Notes: generated by a model not told the origin, from the sequence alone. A stretch of DNA of 64,000 nt from Bradyrhizobium nivariense (GCF_029846715.1 NZ_JARVWW010000034.1:22868-86867), one strand, 5' to 3'. Counted from the first letter of the stretch, positions 26,368 to 38,100 are shown. Made by a program: numbers and translations.

Positions 26368-27276
26368 ATGTCCAGCTCACCGACCACACTTCCGTTCGAG
26401 GAACTCGCCGAGGCGATCAAGGACCGCCGCTCCGATTACGGCCATATCAGCGGGCTCCAGCTCGACCGCTTCGCACCTCGCGAGGCCTGGTCCAGCCTGC
26501 CCTACCGGCCCGTCTTCGTCGGCGACACCGAGACCGGCGTGCTGCATGGCGGGGTCGTCACCGCGATGCTGGACGAGAGCTGCGGCATGGCCGTGCAACT
26601 CGCGCTCGACGGCACAAGCGCGATCGCGACGCTCGATCTGCGTATCGACTATCAGAAGCCGGCAACGCCGGGCCTCGACATCAAGGCGCATTCGGTCTGC
26701 TACCGCGCCACGCGCTCGATCGCCTTCGTACGCTCCACCGCCTATCAGGAATCCGAGGACGATCCGGTGGCGACCGCGACCGCCTGCTTCATGATCGGCG
26801 CCAACCGCACCAACATGCTCGCGGACCGCAGGATGGATTCGCCCAGCATCCCGTCGCTGGAGGCCCCGGACGATCCGGATGGCCCGTTCGCCAACAGTCC
26901 GTTCGCGCGCTGCCTCGGCATTCGCGTCAACGACGACGGCACACTGACGATGCCGTTCTCGCCAAAGATCATCGGCAATCCGATCCTGCCCGCGATCCAT
27001 GGCGGCATGACCGGCGCCTTCCTCGAGACCACCGCGATCTTCGGAGTGGCACGCGAGCTCGGCGCGGCCGCATTGCCCAAGCCGATCGGACTCACTGTCA
27101 ACTATCTGCGCTCCGGCCGCGCGCTCGACACCATTGCCAATGTCTCGATCGTGAAGCAGGGCCGGCGCATCGTCGCCTTCGAGGCGCGCGCCTGGCAGGG
27201 CGATGCGGACAAGCCGATCGCCACCGCCTTCGGCCATTTCATGCTGCGGCCGACGCCGGGAAACGACGAGGAATAG
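26368..27276 (+). CDS. Tandem hotdog thioesterase (PaaI-like)
   Basis: 302 residues holding two hotdog domains. Domain 1 (about 25-150) has GVLHGGVVTAMLDESCGMAV, with the HGG...D/E motif of PaaI-type acyl-CoA thioesterases. Domain 2 (about 180-298) has AIHGGMTGAFLETTA. Both catalytic HGG elements are kept. Each half is a normal single-domain enzyme, so this is a fused dimer. The acyl substrate is unknown. A small membrane-protein gene follows 66 bp later. Confidence 0.85.
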   Translation: MSSSPTTLPFEELAEAIKDRRSDYGHISGLQLDRFAPREAWSSLPYRPVFVGDTETGVLHGGVVTAMLDESCGMAVQLALDGTSAIATLDLRIDYQKPATPGLDIKAHSVCYRATRSIAFVRSTAYQESEDDPVATATACFMIGANRTNMLADRRMDSPSIPSLEAPDDPDGPFANSPFARCLGIRVNDDGTLTMPFSPKIIGNPILPAIHGGMTGAFLETTAIFGVARELGAAALPKPIGLTVNYLRSGRALDTIANVSIVKQGRRIVAFEARAWQGDADKPIATAFGHFMLRPTPGNDEE

Positions 27277-27342
27277 GCGTATTTTACTTGACGGCCCGGG
27301 CACGGGCCACAACGATAGCACGTTCCCGCGAGAGGTATTGGG

Positions 27343-27708
27343 TTGCGGCATCCGATCGACATCGTCGCCATGTTCGCCGCGCTCTGGCTGCTGGCGTCGA
27401 TGGTGCTCGACGCGCTGACGCCGAAGGAGCTGACGGCGGTGATGATCGGCATCGCCATCGGACCGGCCATCGTCATCACCGCCGTGTTCTACTATCTGCG
27501 CTGCCCGCGCACCGATTTCGCGGTGATGTTCGCCGCGTTGTGGCTGATCTCCGACATCGCCATTGCGTTCATCTCGCCGACGCAGCTGCCGCACCTCCTG
27601 ATCGCGCTCGGCTTCGTGCCGGCGCTGCTGATCGGAATCGTGCTGCACTGGCAGCGCTTCCAGCGCCGCCATGAGCGGCTGCCCGTGCCGTCAGCCAAGC
27701 GGGGTTAG
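27343..27708 (+). CDS. Small membrane protein with internal duplication
   Basis: 121 residues, four hydrophobic segments. The halves repeat: VAMFAALWLLASMVLDALTP at about 8-27 and FAVMFAALWLISDIAIAFIS at about 59-78, each followed by a second hydrophobic stretch. The protein is thus a duplicated two-span unit. The start is TTG 27343 after gagagg; no ATG is available at the front of the frame. Function unknown. Its last 4 bp overlap the stop of the convergent PoxB-like gene. Confidence 0.65.
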   Translation: MRHPIDIVAMFAALWLLASMVLDALTPKELTAVMIGIAIGPAIVITAVFYYLRCPRTDFAVMFAALWLISDIAIAFISPTQLPHLLIALGFVPALLIGIVLHWQRFQRRHERLPVPSAKRG

Positions 27709-29441
27709 CGCGGCAGCAGGTTCGTCTTGGCGAGATCGAGCACCTCGTCGCCGCGGCCGTTCATCACGGCCCGCAGCACCCACAGGCTGAAGCCCTTGAT
27801 CTGCTCCGGCGTGATGGTCGGCGGCATCGACAGCTCCTGCTTGGCGGTGACGACGTCGAGCAGGGCCGGCCCGTTGTGGGCCAGCATCTCCTTCATCGCG
27901 CCCGGGAGCTCGCCGGGATCCTCGACGCGCTTGGCGAAGATGCCCATCGCGCGCACCATCGCCGCGAAATCAGGGTTCTCCAGGTCGACATTGGTGTCGA
28001 CGAAACCGGCCGCCTTCATCTCCAGCGCGACGAAGCCGAGCACGCCGTTGTTGAAGACGACGATTTTCACCGGCAGCTTCATCTGCGTCAGTGTGATCAG
28101 ATCGCCCATCAGCATGGTGAAACCGCCATCGCCGGAGAGCGAGATCACCTGGCGGCCGGGCTGCGCGGCCTGCGCGCCGATCGCCTGCGGCATCGCGTTG
28201 GCCATCGAGCCGTGCACGAACGAGCCGATCAGCCGGCGGCGGCCGTTCATCTCGAGATAGCGCGCGGCCCACACCGTCGGCGTGCCGACATCGGCGGTGA
28301 ACACGGCATCGTCAGAGGCGTGGTCGCTGATGACTTTCGCCAGATATTGCGGATGGATCGGCTTGCTGCCGGGCGTGCCCTTGGCAAGCGAGTCCAGACC
28401 TTCGCGCGCCTTCTTGTAGTGCGCGATCGCATCGTCGAGATGCTTGCGCTGCGTCTTGGCCTTGAGCAGCGGCAGCAGCGCCTCGATGGTGAGCTTGACG
28501 TCGCCGACGAGGCCGAGATCGATCCTGCACCGCCGTCCCAGATTTTCCGGACGGATGTCGATCTGCGCGACCTGGCAATCGGTCGGGAAGAATTGCTTGT
28601 AGGGAAAATCGGTACCGAGCATCACCAGCGCGTCGCAGGCGTGCATGGCGGCATAGCCCGAGGAGAAGCCGATGAAGCCGGTCATGCCGACGTCGTAGCG
28701 ATTTTCGTACTCGACATGCTCCTTGCCGCCAAGCGCATGCACGATCGGGCTCTTCAGGGCTTCCGCGAGCTGCATCAGCGGCGCATGCGCGCCGGCGCAG
28801 CCGCGGCCGCAGAACAAGGTGATGCGCTCGGCGCCGTTCAGCAGGTCCGCGAGCGCCTTCAGCTCATCGGCCTGCGGCACGACCTTTGGCGCCGACAGCG
28901 TAAGGCCACGCGCCGTCGACAGCGCGCGCTTGGGTGGACTGCGGAAAGCGACGTCGCCGGGCATGGCGACGACGGCAACGCCGCGCAATCCGACCGCCGC
29001 GCGGATGGCGTTTTCCAGCACGTAAGGAAGCTGACTCGGATCGGAGACCAGCTCGCAATAATGGCTGCACTCGCGGAACAGGTTTTGCGGATGCGTCTCC
29101 TGGAAATAGCCGCCGCCGATCTCGGCGGTCGGGATTTGCGCGGCGATCGCCAGCACGGGAACGCGGCTGCGATGTGCGTCGAACAGGCCGTTGATCAGAT
29201 GCAGATTGCCGGGACCACAGGAGCCCGCGCACACCGCAAGGCTGCCCGTCATCTCCGCTTCCCCGGCAGCGGCGAAGGCTGCGACCTCCTCGTGCCGGAC
29301 ATGGATCCATTCGATGGTGCCGCGCCGCCGCAGTGCTTCGGTCAGCGCGTTCAGGCTGTCGCCGACGATGCCGTAGATGCGCTTGACGCCGGCCTGTTCG
29401 AGCGTTGCCACGAACAGATCGGCTACATTGTTGATCGCCAT
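27705..29441 (-). CDS. Thiamine pyrophosphate enzyme, pyruvate oxidase/dehydrogenase (PoxB) type
   Basis: 578 residues, close to PoxB (572). N-terminal TPP-PYR domain with catalytic Glu51 (HVRHEEVAAFAAAGEA), a central FAD/NAD-like domain (GRGCAGAHAPLMQLAEAL), and the C-terminal TPP-binding domain with LSGDGGFTMLMGDL...VVFNN, the GDG-N motif. Expected reaction: pyruvate to acetate and CO2 with electrons to quinone, or a related 2-oxoacid decarboxylation. ATG 29441 (MAINNVADLF) is taken; ten upstream codons in frame are dispensable. It stands next to dgoA/dgoK, whose pathway yields pyruvate. Confidence 0.85.
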   Translation of the reverse strand: MAINNVADLFVATLEQAGVKRIYGIVGDSLNALTEALRRRGTIEWIHVRHEEVAAFAAAGEAEMTGSLAVCAGSCGPGNLHLINGLFDAHRSRVPVLAIAAQIPTAEIGGGYFQETHPQNLFRECSHYCELVSDPSQLPYVLENAIRAAVGLRGVAVVAMPGDVAFRSPPKRALSTARGLTLSAPKVVPQADELKALADLLNGAERITLFCGRGCAGAHAPLMQLAEALKSPIVHALGGKEHVEYENRYDVGMTGFIGFSSGYAAMHACDALVMLGTDFPYKQFFPTDCQVAQIDIRPENLGRRCRIDLGLVGDVKLTIEALLPLLKAKTQRKHLDDAIAHYKKAREGLDSLAKGTPGSKPIHPQYLAKVISDHASDDAVFTADVGTPTVWAARYLEMNGRRRLIGSFVHGSMANAMPQAIGAQAAQPGRQVISLSGDGGFTMLMGDLITLTQMKLPVKIVVFNNGVLGFVALEMKAAGFVDTNVDLENPDFAAMVRAMGIFAKRVEDPGELPGAMKEMLAHNGPALLDVVTAKQELSMPPTITPEQIKGFSLWVLRAVMNGRGDEVLDLAKTNLLPR

Positions 29442-29521
29442 GTCGGTCTCCTGATCTCGCTGGTGGGGCAAGATAGGATAACGCGCGACCGTGACGGCAT
29501 CACGGCTCGTTTATTGCGGGC

Positions 29522-30154
29522 TCAGTCTTTCGCAATCGCCCGATCGTAGGCCGCGATCGTCAACTTCGCGCGAGCGGCAACGTCCGTTGCCGTCATGCCG
29601 GGCTTGTAGAGGCTGGAGCCGAGCCCGAACGCCGTCACGCCGCCCTTGATATACTCCGCGAAATTCTGGTCGGAGACGCCGCCGACGGCGGCGATCACCA
29701 CGCCGGCCGGCAGCACGGCGCGGATCGCGGCAATGCCGGACGCGCCGAGCACGCTGGCCGGAAAGAATTTGAGGCCCGATGCTCCCGATCGCGCCGCGAG
29801 CAGCGCTTCGGTCGGCGAGAACACGCCGGGCATCGTGACCATGCCGTACTGATGCGCGCGCGCCAGCACCTGGGTGTCGACATTCGGCGAGACCATCAGC
29901 TTGCCGCCGACATCGTTGAGCCGATCGGCGTCTGCCGTCGTCAGCACCGTGCCGGCACCGATCAGCACGCCGGCGGGCGCCTGTTTCACGGCTGTAGCGA
30001 TGGAGCGGAACGGGTCCGGCGAGTTCAGCGGGATCTCGATTGCGGTCATGCCGGCTTCGATCAGCACGCCGACGATGGCCTGGGTCTCCTCGGGCTTCAC
30101 GCCGCGCAGGATCGCGACCAGTGGTCGCTTCATTGCCGGAAAGGGAACGCTCAT
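29522..30154 (-). CDS. dgoA: 2-dehydro-3-deoxy-6-phosphogalactonate aldolase
   Basis: 210 residues, class I KDPG/KDPGal aldolase. Glu40 (AIEIPLNSPDP) and Schiff-base Lys129 (GLKFFPASVLG) are present. The sequence PLVAILRGVKPEE with the NSPDP loop matches DgoA rather than KDPG aldolase. It splits 2-dehydro-3-deoxy-6-phosphogalactonate to pyruvate and glyceraldehyde-3-phosphate. The kinase gene dgoK ends 13 bp upstream, so the two make one operon. The dehydratase dgoD and transporter are not in the window. Confidence 0.9.
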   Translation of the reverse strand: MSVPFPAMKRPLVAILRGVKPEETQAIVGVLIEAGMTAIEIPLNSPDPFRSIATAVKQAPAGVLIGAGTVLTTADADRLNDVGGKLMVSPNVDTQVLARAHQYGMVTMPGVFSPTEALLAARSGASGLKFFPASVLGASGIAAIRAVLPAGVVIAAVGGVSDQNFAEYIKGGVTAFGLGSSLYKPGMTATDVAARAKLTIAAYDRAIAKD

Positions 30155-30167
30155 CTCAACAGTCCTC

Positions 30168-31082
30168 TCATTTCGTCCAGATCGCGGCAGCCGCCATCGA
30201 CAGGCCGCGGCGGACGGCTTGATCGGCATCGACCGGGTTCACGGTGACCGACAGCGCATCGAAAGCCAGCCTGTACAGCATCGCGAGCCGCCCCGAGGCA
30301 ATCAGCGTGATTCCGGTTTTCGGCATCGCGCCGGAGAGCCCTGCCGCCAGCTCGACGCCGATCAACGTGCCCGACAGCGTTTCGCGCGCCGCGGCCGGTG
30401 TGCCCCCGAACAGGAGCTGACGCGACCGCGCGCCGAACAGGAAATTGGCGGCGAAAGCCGGTGCTTCGTACGCGGCCTTCACGGCAGCCTGGAAGCTCGC
30501 GACATCCTCGGCGTCTTCGGCGCCTGCGACCGCAAGCGACAAAATCGTCTCGCGCGACACCACGCTGAAGAGCTCGCCGGTCATGAAGGTGGAGAAATGC
30601 GCGACCGTGCCGTCCTTCACCCGCACCCATTTCGAATGTGTGCCGGGCATGCAGACCAGTGCTTCGCCCGCGGCATCCAGACCGAGCGCGCCGAGCAGTT
30701 GCGTCTCCTCGCCGCGCATCACGTCCGGTGCCTTGGCGTCGCGCTGCGCGATGCCGGGCAGGATGCGGATATCGCGCGTCTCTCCCCGCACAAGCGCGGC
30801 CTGCTTCAGAACGGCGGAGAGCGGCGCCGGCGTGTCGACGTAACCGGCCTCGACCCAGCCGGTACGCGCACCGGCCATGCCGCAGACGAGAACCGGCAGA
30901 TGATCGGGAGCATCGACCGCGGCAAGATGCGATTGCAGCACGGCAGCGAAGCCGGCCTTGGCCGCCGCCAGCATGCCCTCGTCGCTGCGGCGCTCGGCCA
31001 GCACCTTGCCGGCGCGGTCGATCAACCAGAGTCGGAAGCTGCTGGTGCCCCAGTCGACCGCGACACAGGCAGGTTCAGTCAT
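30168..31082 (-). CDS. dgoK: 2-dehydro-3-deoxygalactonokinase
   Basis: 304 residues of the DgoK family. The nucleotide-binding start is VAVDWGTSSFRLWLID, followed by LVCGMAGARTGWVEAGY and ALVCMPGTHSKWVRVKDG, all family-specific. It phosphorylates 2-dehydro-3-deoxygalactonate before the DgoA step. The long frame upstream to 31967 is an artefact: it runs antisense through the divergent monooxygenase gene. ATG 31082 is the start. The shared divergent region with the monooxygenase gene carries inverted repeats and two sigma-54 promoters pointing the other way. Confidence 0.9.
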   Translation of the reverse strand: MTEPACVAVDWGTSSFRLWLIDRAGKVLAERRSDEGMLAAAKAGFAAVLQSHLAAVDAPDHLPVLVCGMAGARTGWVEAGYVDTPAPLSAVLKQAALVRGETRDIRILPGIAQRDAKAPDVMRGEETQLLGALGLDAAGEALVCMPGTHSKWVRVKDGTVAHFSTFMTGELFSVVSRETILSLAVAGAEDAEDVASFQAAVKAAYEAPAFAANFLFGARSRQLLFGGTPAAARETLSGTLIGVELAAGLSGAMPKTGITLIASGRLAMLYRLAFDALSVTVNPVDADQAVRRGLSMAAAAIWTK

Positions 31083-31094
31083 CTCAATTCGTAT

Positions 31095-31139
31095 CCTCGT
31101 CTCACCGCCAAGACGCCGTCTCGCGACAATGAGACGAGG
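31095..31139. promoter_or_regulatory. Candidate activator (enhancer) site: nested inverted repeats
   Basis: cctcgtctc (31095-31103) and gagacgagg (31131-31139) are perfect 9-bp inverted copies. Inside lies a second pair gtctc/gagac (31118-31122, 31131-31135). The site is 80-150 bp upstream of the sigma-54 promoters, where an upstream activating sequence would be expected. Confidence 0.45.
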
Positions 31140-31219
31140 CCCCGCAAATCCGCCCCGGGATATCGGCAATTGCCGCTGCAAACCAGCCTTTTCTCGCAGG
31201 TCTGAGGTGCCGCTCGCGC

Positions 31220-31234
31220 TGGCACACCGCTTGC
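31220..31234 (+). promoter_or_regulatory. Sigma-54 (-24/-12) promoter, distal copy
   Basis: tggcac-accgc-ttgc agrees with the RpoN consensus TGGCAC-N5-TTGC at every fixed position. It is repeated 22 bp downstream. Confidence 0.75.
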
Positions 31235-31241
31235 GAAGCGG

Positions 31242-31257
31242 TGGCACACCGCTTGCT
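31242..31257 (+). promoter_or_regulatory. Sigma-54 (-24/-12) promoter, proximal copy
   Basis: tggcac-accgc-ttgct is a full match to the RpoN consensus, including the T after GC. Transcription would start near 31268, giving a leader of about 55 nt before ATG 31323. The two copies are spaced by 22 bp, about two helical turns. Confidence 0.82.
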
Positions 31258-31322
31258 AAAGCGTTCCCGCTCACGTCCGTGAACCGCGCAACAAGACGCG
31301 TCAACCTCAGATGAGGAAACCC

Positions 31323-32420
31323 ATGGAGATCGGCTATTTCACGATGCCTTCGCACCCGCCGGAGTGCGGCCTGAAGGAAGGGAACGACTGGGACCTGCAG
31401 GTCATGCGCTGGCTCGACGAGCTTGGCTATCAGGAGGCCTGGGTCGGCGAGCACCACACCGCGCCCTGGGAACCCAATCCCACGCCGGATCTGCTGATCG
31501 CGCAGGCGCTGATGCAGACCAAGAATATTCGCATCGGACCGGGCGGCTTCCTGCTGCCCTATCACCACCCGGCCGAGCTCGCCAACCGCGTCGCCATGCT
31601 CGATCATCTCTCCGAGGGCCGGCTCAATTTCGGCGTCGCGGCCAGCGGCCTGCCGAGCGACTGGGCCATGTTCAACGTCGACGGCATGAGCGGACAGAAC
31701 CGCGACATGACGCGCGAGGCGCTGGAGATCATTCTGAAGATGTGGAGCGATCCCGCGCCCTGGACCTACAAGGGCAAGTTCTGGACGGTGACCAAGCCGG
31801 ACACGATGTTCGACTTCCTCAAGCCGCACATCAAGCCGTTGCAGACGCCGCATCCGCCGATCGGCGTCGCCGGGCTGTCGAAGAACTCGGACACGCTGAA
31901 GCTCGCCGGCGAGCGCGGCTTCATCCCGATGAGCCTCAACCTGAACCCGGCCTATGTCGGCAGTCATTGGGATTCGGTCGTAGCAGGTGCCGCCAAGACC
32001 GGGCGCAAACCGAACCGCGCGGATTGGCGGCTGGTGCGCGAGGTGTTCGTCGCCGACACCGACGAGGAAGCGTGGAGGCTCTCCACCGGCGACATGATGG
32101 GCCGGATGATGGGCGAGTACTTCCTGCCGCTACTCGGCCATTTCGGCTTCAAGGACTATCTGAAGCACGCGCCCGACGTGCCCGATAGCGACGTCACCGT
32201 CGAATATTGCGCCAAGCGGAACTGGATTGTAGGCTCGCCCGCGACCGTCGCCGAGAAAATCGAGAAGATCTACGAGGAGGTCGGCGGCTTCGGCGTGCTG
32301 CTGGTGTTCGGCTTCGACTACAAGCACAAGGCTGAAGCCTGGCATCACTCGCTGTCGCTGCTGAGGAACGAGGTGATGCCGCGCCTGAAGCATCTCGGCT
32401 CCGCGAAGAAGGCGGCTTGA
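31323..32420 (+). CDS. LLM-class (bacterial luciferase-like) flavin-dependent monooxygenase
   Basis: 365 residues with the luciferase TIM-barrel pattern: MEIGYFTMPSHPP, LDELGYQEAWVGEHH, IRIGPGGFLLPYHHPAELAN, and VAMLDHLSEGRLNFGVAASG. The protein uses reduced FMN supplied by a partner, and the flavin reductase gene lies 55 bp downstream. Starting at ATG 31323 places gaggaa 5 nt upstream; ATG 31311 is possible. Nearest characterised relatives in memory are limonene 1,2-monooxygenase-like and alkanal-type enzymes; the substrate is unknown. Two sigma-54 promoters control the pair. Confidence 0.87.
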   Translation: MEIGYFTMPSHPPECGLKEGNDWDLQVMRWLDELGYQEAWVGEHHTAPWEPNPTPDLLIAQALMQTKNIRIGPGGFLLPYHHPAELANRVAMLDHLSEGRLNFGVAASGLPSDWAMFNVDGMSGQNRDMTREALEIILKMWSDPAPWTYKGKFWTVTKPDTMFDFLKPHIKPLQTPHPPIGVAGLSKNSDTLKLAGERGFIPMSLNLNPAYVGSHWDSVVAGAAKTGRKPNRADWRLVREVFVADTDEEAWRLSTGDMMGRMMGEYFLPLLGHFGFKDYLKHAPDVPDSDVTVEYCAKRNWIVGSPATVAEKIEKIYEEVGGFGVLLVFGFDYKHKAEAWHHSLSLLRNEVMPRLKHLGSAKKAA

Positions 32421-32475
32421 CCCGACGCGGGTGCGGCGCGATCGTGCCGCACCCGCTTTGTTCGGAGGTCATCAC

Positions 32476-33030
32476 GTGAGTGTGGACGCAAAGGATTTCA
32501 AGCAGGCGATGCGCCAGTGCGCCGGCGCCGTCGCGCTGGTGACGGTCGGCGCCGAGCACGGCAGGCGCACGGGGCTGACGGTGACGTCGGCCTGCTCACT
32601 GTCGGACAGTCCGCCGTCGCTAATCGTCTGCGTCAACCGCAACGCCAGTGCGCATGCGCGCATCCGCGAGGAAGGCGCCTTCGCGGTCAACTTCCTGCAC
32701 GAGGATCATGCGCTGCTCGCCCTCACCTTCAGCGGCCAGAAAGGCGTCAACGGCGACGACCGTTTTGCGTTCGGCCAGTGGACGCGCGGGGTGACCGGCG
32801 CGCCGGTGCTGACGGATGCGGTCGCCGCGTTCGACTGCGTGCTGGCGCAGGAATTCGAGACGACGACGCATTCGATCTTCATCGGCGAGGTGCGCGGCGC
32901 ATCGCATTCGGACGGGGCCGCGCCGCTCGTGTATCTGCGCAGCAGTTTCCACGCACCGCGCGAAATCCGCGGCACCGTCACAGTCGGCGACCTCGATTCG
33001 CGACATCTGAGCTGGAGCGATTTTTCGTAA
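32476..33030 (+). CDS. Flavin reductase family protein (partner of the monooxygenase)
   Basis: 184 residues, flavin-reductase-like FMN-binding split barrel: FKQAMRQCAGAVALVTVG, GLTVTSACSLSDSPPSLIVCVN and GAFAVNFLHEDH are the HpaC/RutF-type motifs. It uses NAD(P)H to reduce FMN/FAD, which diffuses to the oxygenase. GTG 32476 follows ggaggt at a good distance. With the luciferase-like gene it makes a two-component monooxygenase operon. The convergent downstream gene encodes a sigma-54 activator. Confidence 0.87.
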   Translation: MSVDAKDFKQAMRQCAGAVALVTVGAEHGRRTGLTVTSACSLSDSPPSLIVCVNRNASAHARIREEGAFAVNFLHEDHALLALTFSGQKGVNGDDRFAFGQWTRGVTGAPVLTDAVAAFDCVLAQEFETTTHSIFIGEVRGASHSDGAAPLVYLRSSFHAPREIRGTVTVGDLDSRHLSWSDFS

Positions 33031-33055
33031 GGCAGCGGCGGCGAGTTCGGTGCCC

Positions 33056-33115
33056 TTCCCTTCTCCCCCTGTGAGAGAAGGTGGCGCGAAGCGCCGGATG
33101 AGGGGTCCTCTCCGC
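33056..33115. repeat. Intergenic repeat, family G (single copy here)
   Basis: cccttctccccctgtgagagaaggtggcgcgaagcgccggatgagggg has two small hairpins (cttctccc/gagaag; ggcgcgaagcgcc). It sits in the convergent gap between flavin reductase and activator genes. I recall this element as widespread in Bradyrhizobium intergenic DNA, but there is no second copy here. Confidence 0.5.
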
Positions 33116-33138
33116 GCACACGAGGGGAAGAATGAGTG

Positions 33139-35007
<1,869 letters not shown>

Positions 35008-35115
35008 CGCGGACGTCTCCACCCTGTATTATTGTGGAAAGTCTGGCACCGCAGGCGGGGATGTCAATCGGGAACCGGGAAGGGTCGCGCCGCAATCAGA
35101 ATTGCTGCACCGCCC

Positions 35116-38100
35116 TCACCACGTATCGATGCACGGCCGCTTCTTCGCAGTCCGCGCGGGCGGCTTCGGCACCGACCGCAGGCCCGCCATGATCCAGCGC
35201 CGCGTCTCGGCGGGATCGATGACGTTGTCGATCTCGAACACCGATGCGATCGAGACCGCCTTGCCGTTGGCATAGAGTTCGGCAACCTTGTTGCGGTAAT
35301 AGGTCTCGCGCTCGACGGGATCGGCGATCGCCTCCATCTCCTTGCGGAAGCCGAGGCGGACGTAACCCTCCAGGCCCATGCCGCCGAACTCGCCGGTCGG
35401 CCAGGCCGCGGTGAAGAACGAGGCGTGGAAGCCGCCGCCGATCATCGACTGCGCGCCGAGACCATAGCCCTTGCGCAGCACGATGCCGAACAGCGGCACG
35501 GTGAGGCTCGCGCCTGTCACGAACATGCGCGAGACGTGGCGGACGATCGCGGTCTTCTCGGCTTCGGGGCCGACCATGAAGCCGGGCGTGTCGCACAGCG
35601 AGACGATCGGCAGATCGAAGGCGTCGCAGAGCTGGAGGAAGCGCGCGGCCTTGTCGCCGGCATCGGCATCGATCGCACCGCCGAGATGGCGCGGGTTGTT
35701 GGCGATCAGGCCGAACGGCCTGCCCTCGATGCGGATCAGCGCGGTGATCATGCCGACGCCGTAGTCGCGGCGCAGCTCCAGCACCGAGTCCTTGTCAGCG
35801 ACGAGATCGATCACGCTGCGGATGTCGTAGACGCGCAGGCGGTTCTCGGGGATGGCGCGGCGCAAGAGGCGCTGGTCGGCGGCCTGCCAGGCCGTCACGG
35901 CGCCCTGGAAATAGGACAGGTATTTTTGCGCAACGCGCGTCGCCTCCTCCTCGTCCTCGACGAGGATGTCGATGACGCCATTGGGCGACTGGAACGAGAC
36001 TGGACCGACCTCGGCCGGGTGATAGACGCCGAGCCCGCCGCCCTCGATCATCGCGGGGCCGCCCATGCCGATCGAGGCGTTCTTGGTGGCGATGATGACG
36101 TCACAGCAGCCGAGCATCGCTGCGTTGCCGGCGAAGCAATAGCCGGAGACGATTCCGATGACCGGCACCAGACCGGAGAGTCTTGCGAACTGCACGAACG
36201 ACGGACCATCGAGCCCGGTCATGCCGAGCCGGTCGGTATCGCCGGGCCGGCCGCCGCCGCCTTCGGCGTAAAACACCAGCGGCACGCGCCAGTCTTCCGC
36301 GAGCGTCAGCATGCGGTCGATCTTCTTGTGGTTCATGTGGCCCTGCGTGCCCGCCAGCACGGTGTAGTCATAGGCCACGACGATGCAGCGCCCGCCCTCA
36401 GGGCCGAACTTCTCGGCGTTGACAGTCGCGACGCCCATGACGAGGCCGTCGGCCGGCGTGTTCTTGACGAGATCGTCGAGCTTGCGCCGGCGCCGCTGCG
36501 CCGCGATCGCAAGGCTGCCGTACTCCATGAACGAGCCGTCGTCGACGAGCTGTGCGACATTCTCCCGCGCGGTGGGCTGATTGGTGTTGCGGCGGCGCTC
36601 GACCGAGGCAGGGCGATTTTCGTCGAGCGTGTTGGCCTGGCGCGCGACCAGTTCGGCGAGATCGGGACGGATGTGGTCGAGATCGATATCGGTTTCCGTT
36701 GCCGAGGCATCAGCCGCAACCTCGAGCGGCTCCAGATACATGATCGGCTCGCCATGCATCAGCGTGACGCCGTCGCCGGCCACGAGTTTCATGACCCGGC
36801 CGCCCTGCTCGGCCATCACGAGATGCTCCATTTTCATGGATTCGATCACGGCGAGCTGCTGGCCGGGGCGCACGACCTCGCCTTCCCTCACCTGGATGGT
36901 GACGATGGTCCCTTGCAAGGGCGCTGCGACCATCACCGCACCTTCCGGCACGATCTGCGCGGGGTGCCCCTCCGCGCCATGGCCGCCGCTTCGCTCGGCC
37001 GCAGCAAAATACAGAGGCTTTGCAGCGCCATCGGCAGCCTCCACGAGCTTCGCGATATTGCGGTCGATGAAGTCGGTCGCGATGCAGTTGGTCCTGAAAT
37101 CGGGATGCGCCAGCACGGCCTGGAGGAAGGCGATGTTGGTGATGACGCCGTCGATCCGGAACTCGCGCAGCGCGCGCGAGGCTTTTGCGACGACGTCGTG
37201 CCAGGCGTCACCGGGCGTATGCACGATGACCTTTGCCAGGAGCGAGTCGAAGGCGGCGCTGGTCTTGTAGCCGGCATAACCAAAACTATCGACGCGGACG
37301 CCGGGGCCCGACGGCGGCTCGAACACGGCAAGCACGCCGCCGGTCGGGTGCGTCGCCCCTAGCTCGTCCAGCGTCTCCATGTTGACGCGGAGCTGCATGG
37401 CGTAGCCGCGCGGCTTCGGGATCGAGCCTTGGGCCAGGCCGAGCGAGGCAAGCGAGGCACCGGCAGCGACCGCGAGCTGGGCGCGGACGAGATCGAGGCC
37501 GAGCACCTCCTCGGTGACGGTGTGCTCGACCTGAAGCCGCGGGTTGGCCTCGATGAAGGCAAAACTGTCTTCGGCGGCGCCGTCGACCAGGAACTCGAAC
37601 GTGCCGAGATTGTCGTAAGACGCGGCCGCAGCGAGTTGCTTCGCCGCCTCGATGATCCGGCCACGCAAGCCGTCGCTGAGCGACGGGCTCGGCGCCACCT
37701 CGATCAGCTTCTGGTGCCGGCGCTGAATGGTGCATTCGCGCTCCCAGAGATGAGAGATCGCGCCGCGGCGGTCGCCGATGATCTGCACCTCGATATGGCG
37801 CGCCTGCCGGATCAACCGCTCGGCATAGACGCCGTCGAAGCCGAACGCGGCCTTGGCCTCGGACTGGCAGCGCGCGTAGGCCTCCGCGAGATCGGCCGCG
37901 CTCTCGACCACGCGCATGCCGCGGCCGCCGCCGCCGGCCATCGCCTTGATCACGATCGCCGCGTTGCTGCCGAGCGAGGCGAAGAACGCCGCGATGTCCT
38001 CCAGCGAGGACGGTCCGCTGGTGCCGGCGATGATCGGCACGCCGCAGCGCTTTGCCAGTTGCCGTGCCGCAACCTTGTCGCCGAACAGTTCGAGCGCCGC

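Noticed and set aside
31083..31967. N-terminal extension of dgoK by about 295 residues
   Set aside because: The extension is antisense to the monooxygenase gene and crosses the sigma-54 promoters; dgoK is complete from 31082.
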